The notes beneath the pieces are model-generated. The model was not told where the DNA came from, ran no database searches, and worked only from the letters and a program-made list of their open reading frames with translations. Position numbers and translations under genes: made by a program. A DNA stretch of 64,000 nucleotides from JAFAXD01 sp963816775 (GTDB lineage Bacteria; Pseudomonadota; Alphaproteobacteria; Rhizobiales; Xanthobacteraceae), in contig CAWFLX010000031.1 in assembly GCA_963816775.1 (NCBI GenBank), forward strand, positions 81,395-145,394, read 5' to 3'. Shown in pieces: positions 26,643 to 34,515 of this stretch; position 1 is the stretch's first letter, and each line of letters opens with the position of its first letter.

Positions 26643-27119
26643 TCACCCGTGTGCGTGCAGCACCTTGCCGCCGGCATTGACCGGATCGGCCGCGACCAGG
26701 GTGAACGCGATCACGCACGGCTCGCGCCCCTTGTTCACCCAGTTGTGGATGGTGCCGCGCTGGACCATCACGTCGCCGGCCTTGAGGTGCACGGTCTCGC
26801 CGTCGAGCTCCATGTCAATCTCGCCCGAGATCACGACCGCATAGTCGATCGAATTGGTGCGGTGGTTGCGCGGCGAAACGCCGGGTCCGAAGCTCACCAC
26901 ACGGAACACCGTGCCGTTGTTGAGCGTCGTGCCGACCTTGCGCCCGGATTCGTCGGCGTCACCGTTGTTGTTGACCGGGAAGCCTTCGGTCGTCCAGATC
27001 ACGGCTGCGGATGCCCCGGGTCGCGCTGACACGACGTTCTTGGCAACCTCGTCGATTTTCACGGTGGCGCGGCCGTTTTTGTCGTGCCCGGTGACGACGC
27101 GGCGGATGTTGAGACTCAT
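26643..27119 (-). CDS. Cupin-domain protein
   Basis: 158 residues from ATG 27119, with GGGAGGATC upstream as ribosome site. The frame is open far upstream over the antisense of other genes, which is chance. The beta-barrel motif 1 region reads RNHRTNSIDYAVVISGEIDM (usual GxxxxxHxH reduced to one His) and motif 2 GDVMVQRGTIHNWVNKG keeps the metal-binding His. Similar single cupins bind small carboxylates or act as isomerases or dioxygenases; the substrate is unknown. It heads a unit with the broken hydrolase downstream. Confidence 0.85.
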   Translation of the reverse strand: MSLNIRRVVTGHDKNGRATVKIDEVAKNVVSARPGASAAVIWTTEGFPVNNNGDADESGRKVGTTLNNGTVFRVVSFGPGVSPRNHRTNSIDYAVVISGEIDMELDGETVHLKAGDVMVQRGTIHNWVNKGREPCVIAFTLVAADPVNAGGKVLHAHG

Positions 27120-27207
27120 TGATGATCCTCCCGTGTTGCACTCCGATTGGTCGCGTCCATAAATCAGCCGCGACGCGTTTCTGTACTGCCTCGTTTGCTG
27201 ATTGTGG

Positions 27208-27714
27208 TCAAACGCAGGTGAACACCGGACCGGCGTCGGCGTAGGACCGCAGCGCTTCCGCGAGATCATCGCAGAGCGTCTGCCGCGCCGCCGCGCCGAG
27301 CGAAAGCTCGCGCACATATTGCAGCCAACGCGGAAATGACTGGCGCATGCCGGCAAACGGCGGCTTGCGAAGCCGGCGCTCGACAATCGCAAGCAGTTCC
27401 GGCTGGCCGCCGTCGCGGTAGCGCGCCCGCAGCGGCTCGAGCATGTTGGCTTCCATGACGTCAGGATCGACGAAGCCCTGCAACAATCCCGTGACACGGG
27501 CATCCGGGCGTATTTTCCGCGACCGTGCGCGCGCGCTGCCAAAGCGTCAGAAGCTCGTCGAGCGCGTCCGGCGGACGCGGCGCAACGAAGCCAAAGTCGA
27601 TACGCGGGTCCGGCATGCGGTCGAACTCGAATTGAGCAGCGGCGAACTCGATCGGATCTATGCGCCACACCGCGCGAAGAGATCAAGGCCGTCTTGGCGA
27701 ACAAAAGATTGCAT
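27208..27714 (-). pseudogene. Hypothetical protein split over three frames
   Basis: ATG 27714 opens MQSFVRQDGLDLFARCGA and stops. The next frame continues VWRIDPIEFAAAQFEFDR and FVAPRPPDALDELLTLWQRA. After NTPG a third frame carries on as DARVTGLLQGFVDPDVME..MRQSFPRWLQYVRELSLG to the stop at 27208. Two single-base shifts, near 27660 and 27505, would join about 168 residues. The product resembles a small soluble protein of unknown family. It lies 88 bases upstream of the cupin gene in the same orientation. Confidence 0.5.
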
Positions 27715-27758
27715 GGCCAGAATTCCGTTCCGGTATTTCCTTCGCCGGCGCAGCCGTT

Positions 27759-29273
27759 ATGGTGACCGCGCGACGATGCGATGAACCGACCTTGAACGAG
27801 CACAGCCCCGCCCAAATTGAAGTCGTCGACGTGCGTCGTCGCCTGGTGACGATCGCCTGCATGATGTCGGCGTTCATGGTGGCGATCGAGGTGACGATCG
27901 TCGCTACCGCCATGCCGACGATCGTCGCCCAGTTGGGCCGCTTCGATTTGTTCACGTGGGTGTTCGCGGCCTACATCCTCACCAGCGCGGTAACCGCGCC
28001 GGTCTATGGCCGGTTGGCGGACCTCTACGGCCGCAAGCGCGTCTACTACGTGGGCGCCGGCTTGTTCCTGTTCGGATCCGCGTTGTGCGGATTTGCCCCC
28101 AGCATGGCGTGGCTGATCGCATTCCGTACCTTGCAGGGGCTGGGAGCCGGCGCATTGCAGCCGCTCACGCTGACGATTCTGGGCGATCTCTATCGCGGCG
28201 AGGAGCGCGCACGCGTGCAGGCCTGGCAGTCGAGCGTTTGGGGAGTGGCGGCGATCGCGGGCCCGGTCGCGGGAGCACTCATTGTCGAGCACCTGTCCTG
28301 GGCAATCATTTTCTGGATCAACATCCCGATCGGCATTCTGACGATCGGAATGCTTGCGTTCCTGTTTCATGAGCCGGTGACCCGGCGCGAACATCGGATC
28401 GACTATCTCGGCTCCATGCTGCTCATGCTCGGCGCCGGCGCCATCCTGCTGGCGCTGGTGCAGGCGAACGACTTGCCGCCGGCGTGGTCGATTGGACTGC
28501 TGATCGGGGGGGCCGGTCTGTTGGGACTGTTGATGCTCAACGAGCGCCGCGCCCCGGAGCCGATTGTGGCGTTGGCGCTCTGGAAGGTGCGCAGTGTCGT
28601 CGTGACCAACCTCGGCGCGTTTTGCATCGGGGTAGTGCTGTCCTGCACCACCCTGTTTTTGCCGGCCTATGTGCAGGGCGTGCTCGGCTATGGGGCGAGG
28701 ATCGCGGGGTCCGTCTATGCGGCGCAGTCAATCGCCTGGAGCGTGGGCAGCGTGCTCGCCGCCCGGGTCATGACGCAGACGAGCTTTCGCACCAGTGCGG
28801 CCGGCGGCGCGGTGTTGCTGATTGCCGGCGCGTTGCTGATGGCGGTGAGCGGTAGCATCTGGGTGCTCACCGCCGGGGCCGTCGTGGTCGGCGTCGGCAT
28901 GGGTCTTTGCAACACGACATTCATCGTTGCGTGCCAGGCCGATGTCGGATCGGACAATCGCGGCGGCGCGGTGTCCTCCAATTTGTTTCTGCGTTCGATC
29001 GGGATGGCAATCGGTGCCGGCATTGGAGGCGCGGTAACCAATTTCGCGATCGCGCGTGTCGCGCCCGCAGCGGGCGACGCAATGCGGCAGTTACTCACGC
29101 CGGCGACACGCTCCGGCCTCGACCCGGATGTCGCCGGCCGCCTCGTTGAGGCCATCGCGCGCGCGCTCCAGGACGTTTATTTGACGGCCGCGGTCGCGGC
29201 TGCGCTCGCCCTGATTTTCAGCCTTCGTCTCTCCGGCGCGCCGTCGCTCAACATTCCACAAAAGCCGGTATGA
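27759..29273 (+). CDS. MFS transporter, DHA2 (EmrB/QacA-type, 14 TM)
   Basis: About 504 residues; the start is uncertain between ATG 27759 and a later TTG before NEHSPAQIEV. The DHA2 hallmarks are TIVATAMPTIVAQLG in helix 1, GRLADLYGRKRVYYVG (motif A), LIAFRTLQGLGAGALQP and AAIAGPVAGALIVEHLSW (motif C). About fourteen hydrophobic segments follow. It is a proton antiporter exporting drugs or metabolites; no MFP subunit is adjacent, so it is likely an inner-membrane exporter on its own. The stop codon lies inside a perfect hairpin. Confidence 0.92.
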   Translation: MVTARRCDEPTLNEHSPAQIEVVDVRRRLVTIACMMSAFMVAIEVTIVATAMPTIVAQLGRFDLFTWVFAAYILTSAVTAPVYGRLADLYGRKRVYYVGAGLFLFGSALCGFAPSMAWLIAFRTLQGLGAGALQPLTLTILGDLYRGEERARVQAWQSSVWGVAAIAGPVAGALIVEHLSWAIIFWINIPIGILTIGMLAFLFHEPVTRREHRIDYLGSMLLMLGAGAILLALVQANDLPPAWSIGLLIGGAGLLGLLMLNERRAPEPIVALALWKVRSVVVTNLGAFCIGVVLSCTTLFLPAYVQGVLGYGARIAGSVYAAQSIAWSVGSVLAARVMTQTSFRTSAAGGAVLLIAGALLMAVSGSIWVLTAGAVVVGVGMGLCNTTFIVACQADVGSDNRGGAVSSNLFLRSIGMAIGAGIGGAVTNFAIARVAPAAGDAMRQLLTPATRSGLDPDVAGRLVEAIARALQDVYLTAAVAAALALIFSLRLSGAPSLNIPQKPV

Positions 29274-29300
29274 AAGGCCCTGACGCGCCAGGGCCTTTCA
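29271..29300. terminator. Perfect 12-bp hairpin between convergent genes
   Basis: TGAAAGGCCCTG, a six-base loop and CAGGGCCTTTCA form a perfect stem. The first three bases are the stop codon of the DHA2 gene. No T run follows on either strand, so termination strength is uncertain. The position between convergent genes suits a shared terminator. Confidence 0.65.
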
Positions 29301-29319
29301 ACCGGACAGGCTGATTACT

Positions 29320-29589
29320 TCACTGATTGCTCGCGGGCGGTGTCGGCACGCCCGCCGGGCTGCCGATCGGCGCGCGTTGCGCAGGTGGCATCATGGTGCG
29401 AGATGATGCCGGTGGTTGCGACACGTCGTTTGCCGCCGTCTGCTGCGTGGCGTCGTGTCCGCTGGTGAAGGCGATGAACAGGACCACGGCAACAAATACC
29501 GCGGCCGCAACCCAACCCCACGTCGCATTGTCATCGCGTCCGAAATCCTGGCGCCAGTCGTTATGATGTGACGGATCATTGGGATCCAT
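29320..29589 (-). CDS. Small membrane-anchored hypothetical protein
   Basis: 89 residues. An acidic, His/Asp-rich N-terminus (MDPNDPSHHNDWRQDFGRDD) leads to one membrane helix (WGWVAAAVFVAVVLFIAF) and a Pro/Ser/Gln-rich tail. The ATG follows a textbook AGGAGG site, which supports translation. The layout suggests an inner-membrane protein with a periplasmic tail. No known family was recognised. Confidence 0.7.
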   Translation of the reverse strand: MDPNDPSHHNDWRQDFGRDDNATWGWVAAAVFVAVVLFIAFTSGHDATQQTAANDVSQPPASSRTMMPPAQRAPIGSPAGVPTPPASNQ

Positions 29590-29803
29590 GGCATCCTCCT
29601 GTGTCCCGAAGGCGGGCCTCCGAAGAAAACGCGAACACCATCGTTGAGGTTCCGGCCGGTGACCGCACGGCCCGCTTCATTGAGCATTCCACATACGCAA
29701 TGCTGATTTGCGCCGGACGCGTTCAGGCGTTTGAGAGACAGGAAAACAAATGGTTTTCTGATCCTGACGATTTTCCTGATTTCTATTGGCGCCGGTTTCC
29801 CTT

Positions 29804-30454
29804 TCAATCGAAAGCCGTCAACTGGTTAAGGCCGTTTACCGTGCGGGGGGCGATCCCGTACTCATCGGGCAGCCGTGCCCGATTGATCCACACCGTTTGA
29901 AAGCCGAACGCGTCCGCACCCATGACGTCCCAACGGTTGGAGGAGACAAAGACAATATCCGCCGCGACGACACCGAAGAAATCGCATGCGAGCTGGTAGA
30001 CCTCGGGACGCGGCTTGTAGATGCGAAGCGCGTCGACCGAAAGGACAGCGTCAAGCTCCGGCGCGAGTTGCGCGGCGTCGACTGCGGCGGCCAACATGGC
30101 GGGCGTGCCGTTCGACAGGATCGCGGTGCGCCGGCCGCGCGATTTGAGTTCGTGCAGCGCGGCGCGCGCATCCGGATAGGCGTCGAGCGTCTGATAGGCT
30201 GCGAGATACTGCGGCTTTAGCCGCGCATCCGCGGACGGCACGCGCGCGAGCGCGAAATCAAGCGCCCGCTCGGTCAAGGTCCAGAAATCGACGTAGCGCC
30301 CCGCGAGCGTCAAGGTCCAGGTGTATTCGAGTTGTTTCGCGCGCCAGATCTCGGAAAGGCGATCGGCATCGGGTCCGGTCGCGGCGCGATGGCGCGCGAT
30401 GGCAGCGTGAACGTCGAACAAGGTGCCATAGGCATCAAACACGAAAATCGACAC
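29804..30454 (-). CDS. Haloacid dehalogenase, type II
   Basis: 216 residues from GTG 30454, chosen because AGGAGG lies seven bases upstream; the longer frame starting in the repeat DNA is not supported. HAD motifs: SIFVFDAYGTLFD (catalytic Asp), LSNGTPAML (motif II), KPRPEVYQLA (motif III Lys) and FVSSNRWDVMGADAFG (motif IV). The SSNxWD form is typical of L-2-haloacid dehalogenases, which release halide from 2-haloalkanoates. The natural substrate here may differ. Monocistronic. Confidence 0.92.
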   Translation of the reverse strand: MSIFVFDAYGTLFDVHAAIARHRAATGPDADRLSEIWRAKQLEYTWTLTLAGRYVDFWTLTERALDFALARVPSADARLKPQYLAAYQTLDAYPDARAALHELKSRGRRTAILSNGTPAMLAAAVDAAQLAPELDAVLSVDALRIYKPRPEVYQLACDFFGVVAADIVFVSSNRWDVMGADAFGFQTVWINRARLPDEYGIAPRTVNGLNQLTAFD

Positions 30455-30466
30455 GGCTGCCTCCTG

Positions 30467-30516
30467 GCGCATGCCCCGGAAAAGTGGATACCGGTTTTCC
30501 GAAAAGGACATGCGCA
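30467..30516. repeat. Palindromic intergenic repeat, family A, copy 2
   Basis: A dyad with ends GCGCATG and CATGCGC and a centre reading GGAAAAGTGGATACCGG TTTTCC. It sits immediately upstream of the dehalogenase ribosome site, so it could influence that gene's transcription or mRNA 5' end. Related copies are at 1944-1987 and 42870-42918. Confidence 0.75.
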
Positions 30517-30654
30517 AACAATACGATCTCGCAGAGCGGGCGGCGCCCATTGGCCGCGTGCGCGACTGAAACGGATGCGGCTGTGGATTCTTAGCGCATT
30601 TGGCGCACGCGCGGGTCCACCGTGCGCGTGTCAAAAAGGGTTCTCAAAAAAACG

Positions 30655-32373
30655 CTAGGGTGCCGGCAGGGTCAGCAGGCTGGTGATCGATCGGCCGCGA
30701 ATGTCGTAGACGCGGGCAAATACAACGCCGTCGCGCTCGACCTCGACCAGAATCGGCGCGTTGAGCTTCAGGCAATAGAATTCGCCGAGCATCATCGCGA
30801 AATCGGCGCCGGCGGGGTCGCCGGTGGTGACGAATTCCGTTCCGAGCTCGGTTTGCGCCGGGCGTTGCGGGCCGCACACCGCGATGCGCCAGCGCGCGCT
30901 TGCAGTCGGCGCCTCCTGCCGCTCCGCCAATTTTTCCCGCAGTCCATCCGCCGCCTGTTTGAAGGCGAGGCCCCAGTAGTCGAGCATGTAGCGCTCGTCG
31001 GCCGCGCGCACGCCGCCGGCGATCTTGTTGAAGTGCGTGTACTCGTAGGGGTGCAGCCGGATCATGTCGACGGTCGGCAAGAGAATGCCGCCGGCGATGA
31101 TCGCGGCCGCGATTGCCGCGGCGGCGCGCGACGCGAGCGCCGAACGAGCAATCACCCAGGCGCCGGCAGCGCCTCCAAGCACGGCGAACGGCGGCACCAG
31201 AAACACAAAATGCCTGATGCCGTTGTACATCGCCGGACGGGTCAAGCAGGCGATGACGACGGGCACGGTCGCCGCCAGCACGACGATCAGAATGGTGGCG
31301 CGTTTGGTAACGGCGACCTGGCGCTGCGCGAGCGTGACAATCGCAGCCATGATCCCGGCGCTGCCGAGCAGCAGCACACCCACCGGCATGGTGAGCATAA
31401 AGAGCTGCGGCACATAGGTGCGCGGCATGTCGGGCACGGCGACCGGCACGCCGGCAAACATCTCCTTCCAGGGCTTCTCGAAGAAATGCGAAAAATAGGC
31501 GACCGCCCGCAATGGATTGAGCGGATCGACGACTGACCACGGCCAGATCAGCGCCATGACCGCATAGGCGAGCACCAGGCTCGGCAACAGCGTCAGCACG
31601 AACCGCAACGCGCGTTGGCTGGCCGGCACGCCGGGCTGGCCTGCCTCAGCGATCATCACGAACGACAGTCCGGCGAGCGCATAGAGCGGGGCGAGGTCAC
31701 CCAAGACCCTGGTCCCCATCGACAAGCCCAGGCCAAAGCCGAACAGCGCGACCGTGGACGCGGACGGCGCCGGATACTCTTCAAACGACCTGATCAGCCC
31801 CAACAACATGACGACCATGGCGACCGCGAACGGCGAGTCCTTGGCGTTGATGAACATGTGGCCGTAGTAGAGCGGGCAGGTCGCGAGAAACAGCAGAGCC
31901 AGCAGGCCGGCGAGCGAGCCTCCAAATCGGCGTCCGATCCGCCAGGTGACCGCAAGCCCGATCAACCCGACCGCGGCGCCGCACAGCCGGCGCGTCTCGA
32001 ACAAATCGAACGGCAGAACCTTGGCGGCGAGCGCGGCCAGCATGTCGAACCCGCCGCCGTAGGCGTACAAATTGACGAACGAGAGCGCGCGCCGGTCGCC
32101 AAATCCGGTCTCGTAAAGTCTTAAGAGAAGGCCGCCGTATTCGGCGTGGGTGTAATCATCCCAGCCGAGGCCGTAGTCGCGAAAGGTCAGCAGCGCAACC
32201 GCCGCGAGCGCGACCAGCACACCGATTGCGAGCCTGTCAAACACGCGTTCGGCGGAACGCTGCCATGGCACCGTTGTCCCGAACATCGACGAGGCAACGA
32301 ACGGCGCTCGTTCCGGCGCGCGCTGCGACGCACCCAAAGCACCCATTGGCTCCAGGAGATCAGCTTGCGACAT
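30655..32373 (-). CDS. Integral-membrane glycosyltransferase, family 39 (PMT/ArnT-like)
   Basis: 572 residues with about ten to twelve membrane helices. The first periplasmic loop has the acidic pair of GT-C enzymes in YGLGWDDYTHAEYGG. Further landmarks are GLAVTWRIGRRFGGSLAGLL and YYGHMFINAKDSPFA, and there is a soluble C-terminal domain from about residue 440. GT-C enzymes transfer sugars from polyprenyl-phosphate carriers to lipids, glycans or proteins. The acceptor cannot be told from the context. Confidence 0.85.
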   Translation of the reverse strand: MSQADLLEPMGALGASQRAPERAPFVASSMFGTTVPWQRSAERVFDRLAIGVLVALAAVALLTFRDYGLGWDDYTHAEYGGLLLRLYETGFGDRRALSFVNLYAYGGGFDMLAALAAKVLPFDLFETRRLCGAAVGLIGLAVTWRIGRRFGGSLAGLLALLFLATCPLYYGHMFINAKDSPFAVAMVVMLLGLIRSFEEYPAPSASTVALFGFGLGLSMGTRVLGDLAPLYALAGLSFVMIAEAGQPGVPASQRALRFVLTLLPSLVLAYAVMALIWPWSVVDPLNPLRAVAYFSHFFEKPWKEMFAGVPVAVPDMPRTYVPQLFMLTMPVGVLLLGSAGIMAAIVTLAQRQVAVTKRATILIVVLAATVPVVIACLTRPAMYNGIRHFVFLVPPFAVLGGAAGAWVIARSALASRAAAAIAAAIIAGGILLPTVDMIRLHPYEYTHFNKIAGGVRAADERYMLDYWGLAFKQAADGLREKLAERQEAPTASARWRIAVCGPQRPAQTELGTEFVTTGDPAGADFAMMLGEFYCLKLNAPILVEVERDGVVFARVYDIRGRSITSLLTLPAP

Positions 32374-32696
32374 CGATCCGACGTGGTGCGCCGCACGCGG
32401 GCATCGATGGGCCGCGCCGGTGCGGACGATGGCGAGGCGCGGTCACGAGTTCACCGGACTTCCGATGGATGTGTAGGTTCGTCATGTCGGGGGCGCGGAT
32501 ATCGATCCGCTCTTGTTGCAGCGCATTATACCGACGCGCCGCCTGTTCGACTCGTGCACGAACAGATGGCGTTGCGTTGCGCCAACGCGACACGAGTCAT
32601 GCGCTTCCCCCGCTTTTTTTAATTGCTTCGAACTCAGCATAACATCTTTTTCCAGAACGCCGAAACAAAAGGTTCGTGCGAGCGGTCGATGGCAAC
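32374..32696. other. Intergenic region upstream of the glycosyltransferase
   Basis: No gene supported. It must hold the promoter of the minus-strand glycosyltransferase. A T7 run lies near 32612 and an inverted GCGTTG/CAACGC pair near 32570-32590. No recognisable operator. Confidence 0.4.
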
Positions 32697-32722
32697 AAAA
32701 AGGCGCGGCTGACGGCCGCGCC
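32697..32722 (-). terminator. Intrinsic terminator of sodB
   Basis: On the minus strand GGCGCGGC and GCCGCGCC form a strong stem around a short loop, directly followed by TTTTT. It lies about 27 bases past the sodB stop. A textbook Rho-independent terminator. Confidence 0.85.
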
Positions 32723-32748
32723 GGTATTTGTTCGTGAGGCGTGAAACT

Positions 32749-33363
32749 TCAGGCCGCTTTGCGCGTGGTCGCGGCTTTGTACATCTCGGCGACATGCTCC
32801 CAGTTCACCAAGTGATCGAGGAACGCCTTGATGTAGTCCGGACGCCGGTTGCGATAGTCGATGTAGTAGGAATGCTCCCACACGTCGCATCCCAGAATGG
32901 GTTCGGCGCCATGCACGAGCGGGTTTTCGCCGTTTGGTGTTTTCATCACGACGATCTTGCCATCCTTCACCGCCAGCCAGGCCCAGCCGGATCCGAACTG
33001 TCCGACGCCGGCCGCCACGAACTCGTCCTTCATCTTGTCGTACGAGCCGAGGTCTTCGTTGATTTTCTTCTGGAGATCGCCGGGGAGCTTGGCACCGCCG
33101 CCGCCGGGCTTCATCCATTTCCAAAAGTGCAGGTGATTGTAGTGCTGACCGGCGTTGTTGAAGAGGCCGGCATTCTTCCCGAACGATCCGACCACAATCT
33201 GTTCGAGCGATTGTCCCTCCCACGGGCTGCCCTGAAGTAGCTTGTTGCCGTTGTCCACATAGGCTTGGTGGTGCTTGTCGTGATGGTATTCCAAGGTTTC
33301 GCGCGACATGTACGGCGCCAGCGCGTCGTAGGCATAGGGCAGGGGCGGAAGCGTGAACGACAT
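32749..33363 (-). CDS. sodB: Superoxide dismutase, Fe/Mn type
   Basis: 204 residues from ATG 33363 with GGAGAAAA upstream. Metal ligands: first His in YHHDKHHQAYVDN, second His in GQHYNHLHFW, Asp and last His in DVWEHSYYIDYRN. The LPPLPYAYDALAPYMS opening and the GSGWAWL stretch are characteristic. The mix of residues near the metal suits the alphaproteobacterial Fe-SOD. Cytosolic, converts superoxide to peroxide and oxygen. It is a single-gene unit with its own terminator. Confidence 0.96.
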   Translation of the reverse strand: MSFTLPPLPYAYDALAPYMSRETLEYHHDKHHQAYVDNGNKLLQGSPWEGQSLEQIVVGSFGKNAGLFNNAGQHYNHLHFWKWMKPGGGGAKLPGDLQKKINEDLGSYDKMKDEFVAAGVGQFGSGWAWLAVKDGKIVVMKTPNGENPLVHGAEPILGCDVWEHSYYIDYRNRRPDYIKAFLDHLVNWEHVAEMYKAATTRKAA

Positions 33364-33637
33364 CTGATTTTCTCCGTCAAAACTGGGAGCCGGCCGCGAA
33401 CGGACCGTTGCGAAGGTGTGGAGGCGGGCCGGCACGTCACAATATCACTTCAGGGGACGGATGGTTCCCAATTTGCGCGCGACAGTTCACGGTAGCATTG
33501 TAGTGCGGCATTTTTTCCGAATTATGGTTAACCGCGTTAATGAAGTTTCGACATAGTTTCACTAGGATTACCGCGAGCTTGCGTTGGGAGAAGAGGGATA
33601 GCCGCGCGTCCCTGACCGGTTAGGAGAAGAAACCTCT

Positions 33638-34498
33638 ATGGCTCCCCTTTTGCTTTCCGTCGGCGTCTTCTTGATTGCTGCCGGTCTTGCCGCAATCGGC
33701 TTTGGCGTTCCCTACTATGAGTTCGGCACCGGCAACGCGCTGATCATCAGCGGCAGTGCGGGGGTCGTTGGCGGGTTGATCGTGTTTGGTCTAGGCGCTG
33801 TGGTGCGCGAACTGCGGCGGCTTGGGCGCTTGCCTGAACGAGCGGGAGCGCGGCCGCCGCGCCCCGTGGACGCCGAAGGCGCGGGCCGCGCGCCCGCGCG
33901 CGGATCGCTCCCTGCGCGACCACAAGCCGCCGGCCCGCCGCGGCGGCCGCCCGAGCAACGTCCGGAGCCGATTTTGCCACCCGACCAGCCGGCGCTCGAA
34001 CCCGAGCGACCGCGCTTCACCAACCTGCCTTCCGGGCGGCCAACGGGCAGCGAGCCACCCGTCGTTGAGGAGGGCGATCTCGTTCCGCTATCGCCGGCCG
34101 GCCTCGGACGCCCGGCACCGAGGTCGCAGCCGGGGGCGGGCGCGCGCTCCACGTCTCGCTTTGAGGCTTCGCGCTCGCCTGAGCCGGCGCGGCCCTCGCG
34201 CAACATGTTTGATCCGGTATGGCCGTCGGAAGCGTCGGAGCGCGCACGGCCCGACGAAGGAGTCGCGCCGCCACCTTCGATCGATGCCCCCGCAGCCGAT
34301 GACGCGCACCAAGCCGCGCCGCCCGCGGATCGGGGGCAAGTTCAGCCGACGCCGGTCGCCATTCTCAAATCCGGCGTCATCGATGGAATGGGCTACACGC
34401 TCTACACCGACGGTTCGATCGAGGCGCAACTACCCGAAGGCGTGATGCGGTTCGCCTCGATTGAAGAACTGCGTGTGCATCTCGAGAAGAACGGCTGA
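33638..34498 (+). CDS. Membrane protein with long proline-rich region (hypothetical)
   Basis: 286 residues, with an AGGAGAAG ribosome site. Two membrane helices fill the first 55 residues (LLLSVGVFLIAAGLAAIGFG; ALIISGSAGVVGGLIVFGLG). About 170 residues of Pro/Arg/Ala-rich low-complexity linker follow. A conserved C-terminal patch reads ILKSGVIDGMGYTLYTDGSI and EGVMRFASIEELRVHLE. Proteins of this pattern are common in Bradyrhizobium relatives without assigned function. Confidence 0.75.
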   Translation: MAPLLLSVGVFLIAAGLAAIGFGVPYYEFGTGNALIISGSAGVVGGLIVFGLGAVVRELRRLGRLPERAGARPPRPVDAEGAGRAPARGSLPARPQAAGPPRRPPEQRPEPILPPDQPALEPERPRFTNLPSGRPTGSEPPVVEEGDLVPLSPAGLGRPAPRSQPGAGARSTSRFEASRSPEPARPSRNMFDPVWPSEASERARPDEGVAPPPSIDAPAADDAHQAAPPADRGQVQPTPVAILKSGVIDGMGYTLYTDGSIEAQLPEGVMRFASIEELRVHLEKNG

Positions 34499-34515
34499 AC
34501 ACGCCAGGGAGTCTC

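Noticed and set aside
26643..28394. A 583-codon minus-strand frame
   Set aside because: Only its last 158 codons encode a real protein (cupin). The rest is antisense to the DHA2 exporter and to a broken gene, and has no protein-like features.
33364..33480. EcfG promoter in front of sodB
   Set aside because: GGAAC occurs on the minus strand near 33467 but the expected GTT at 16-17 bases is absent.
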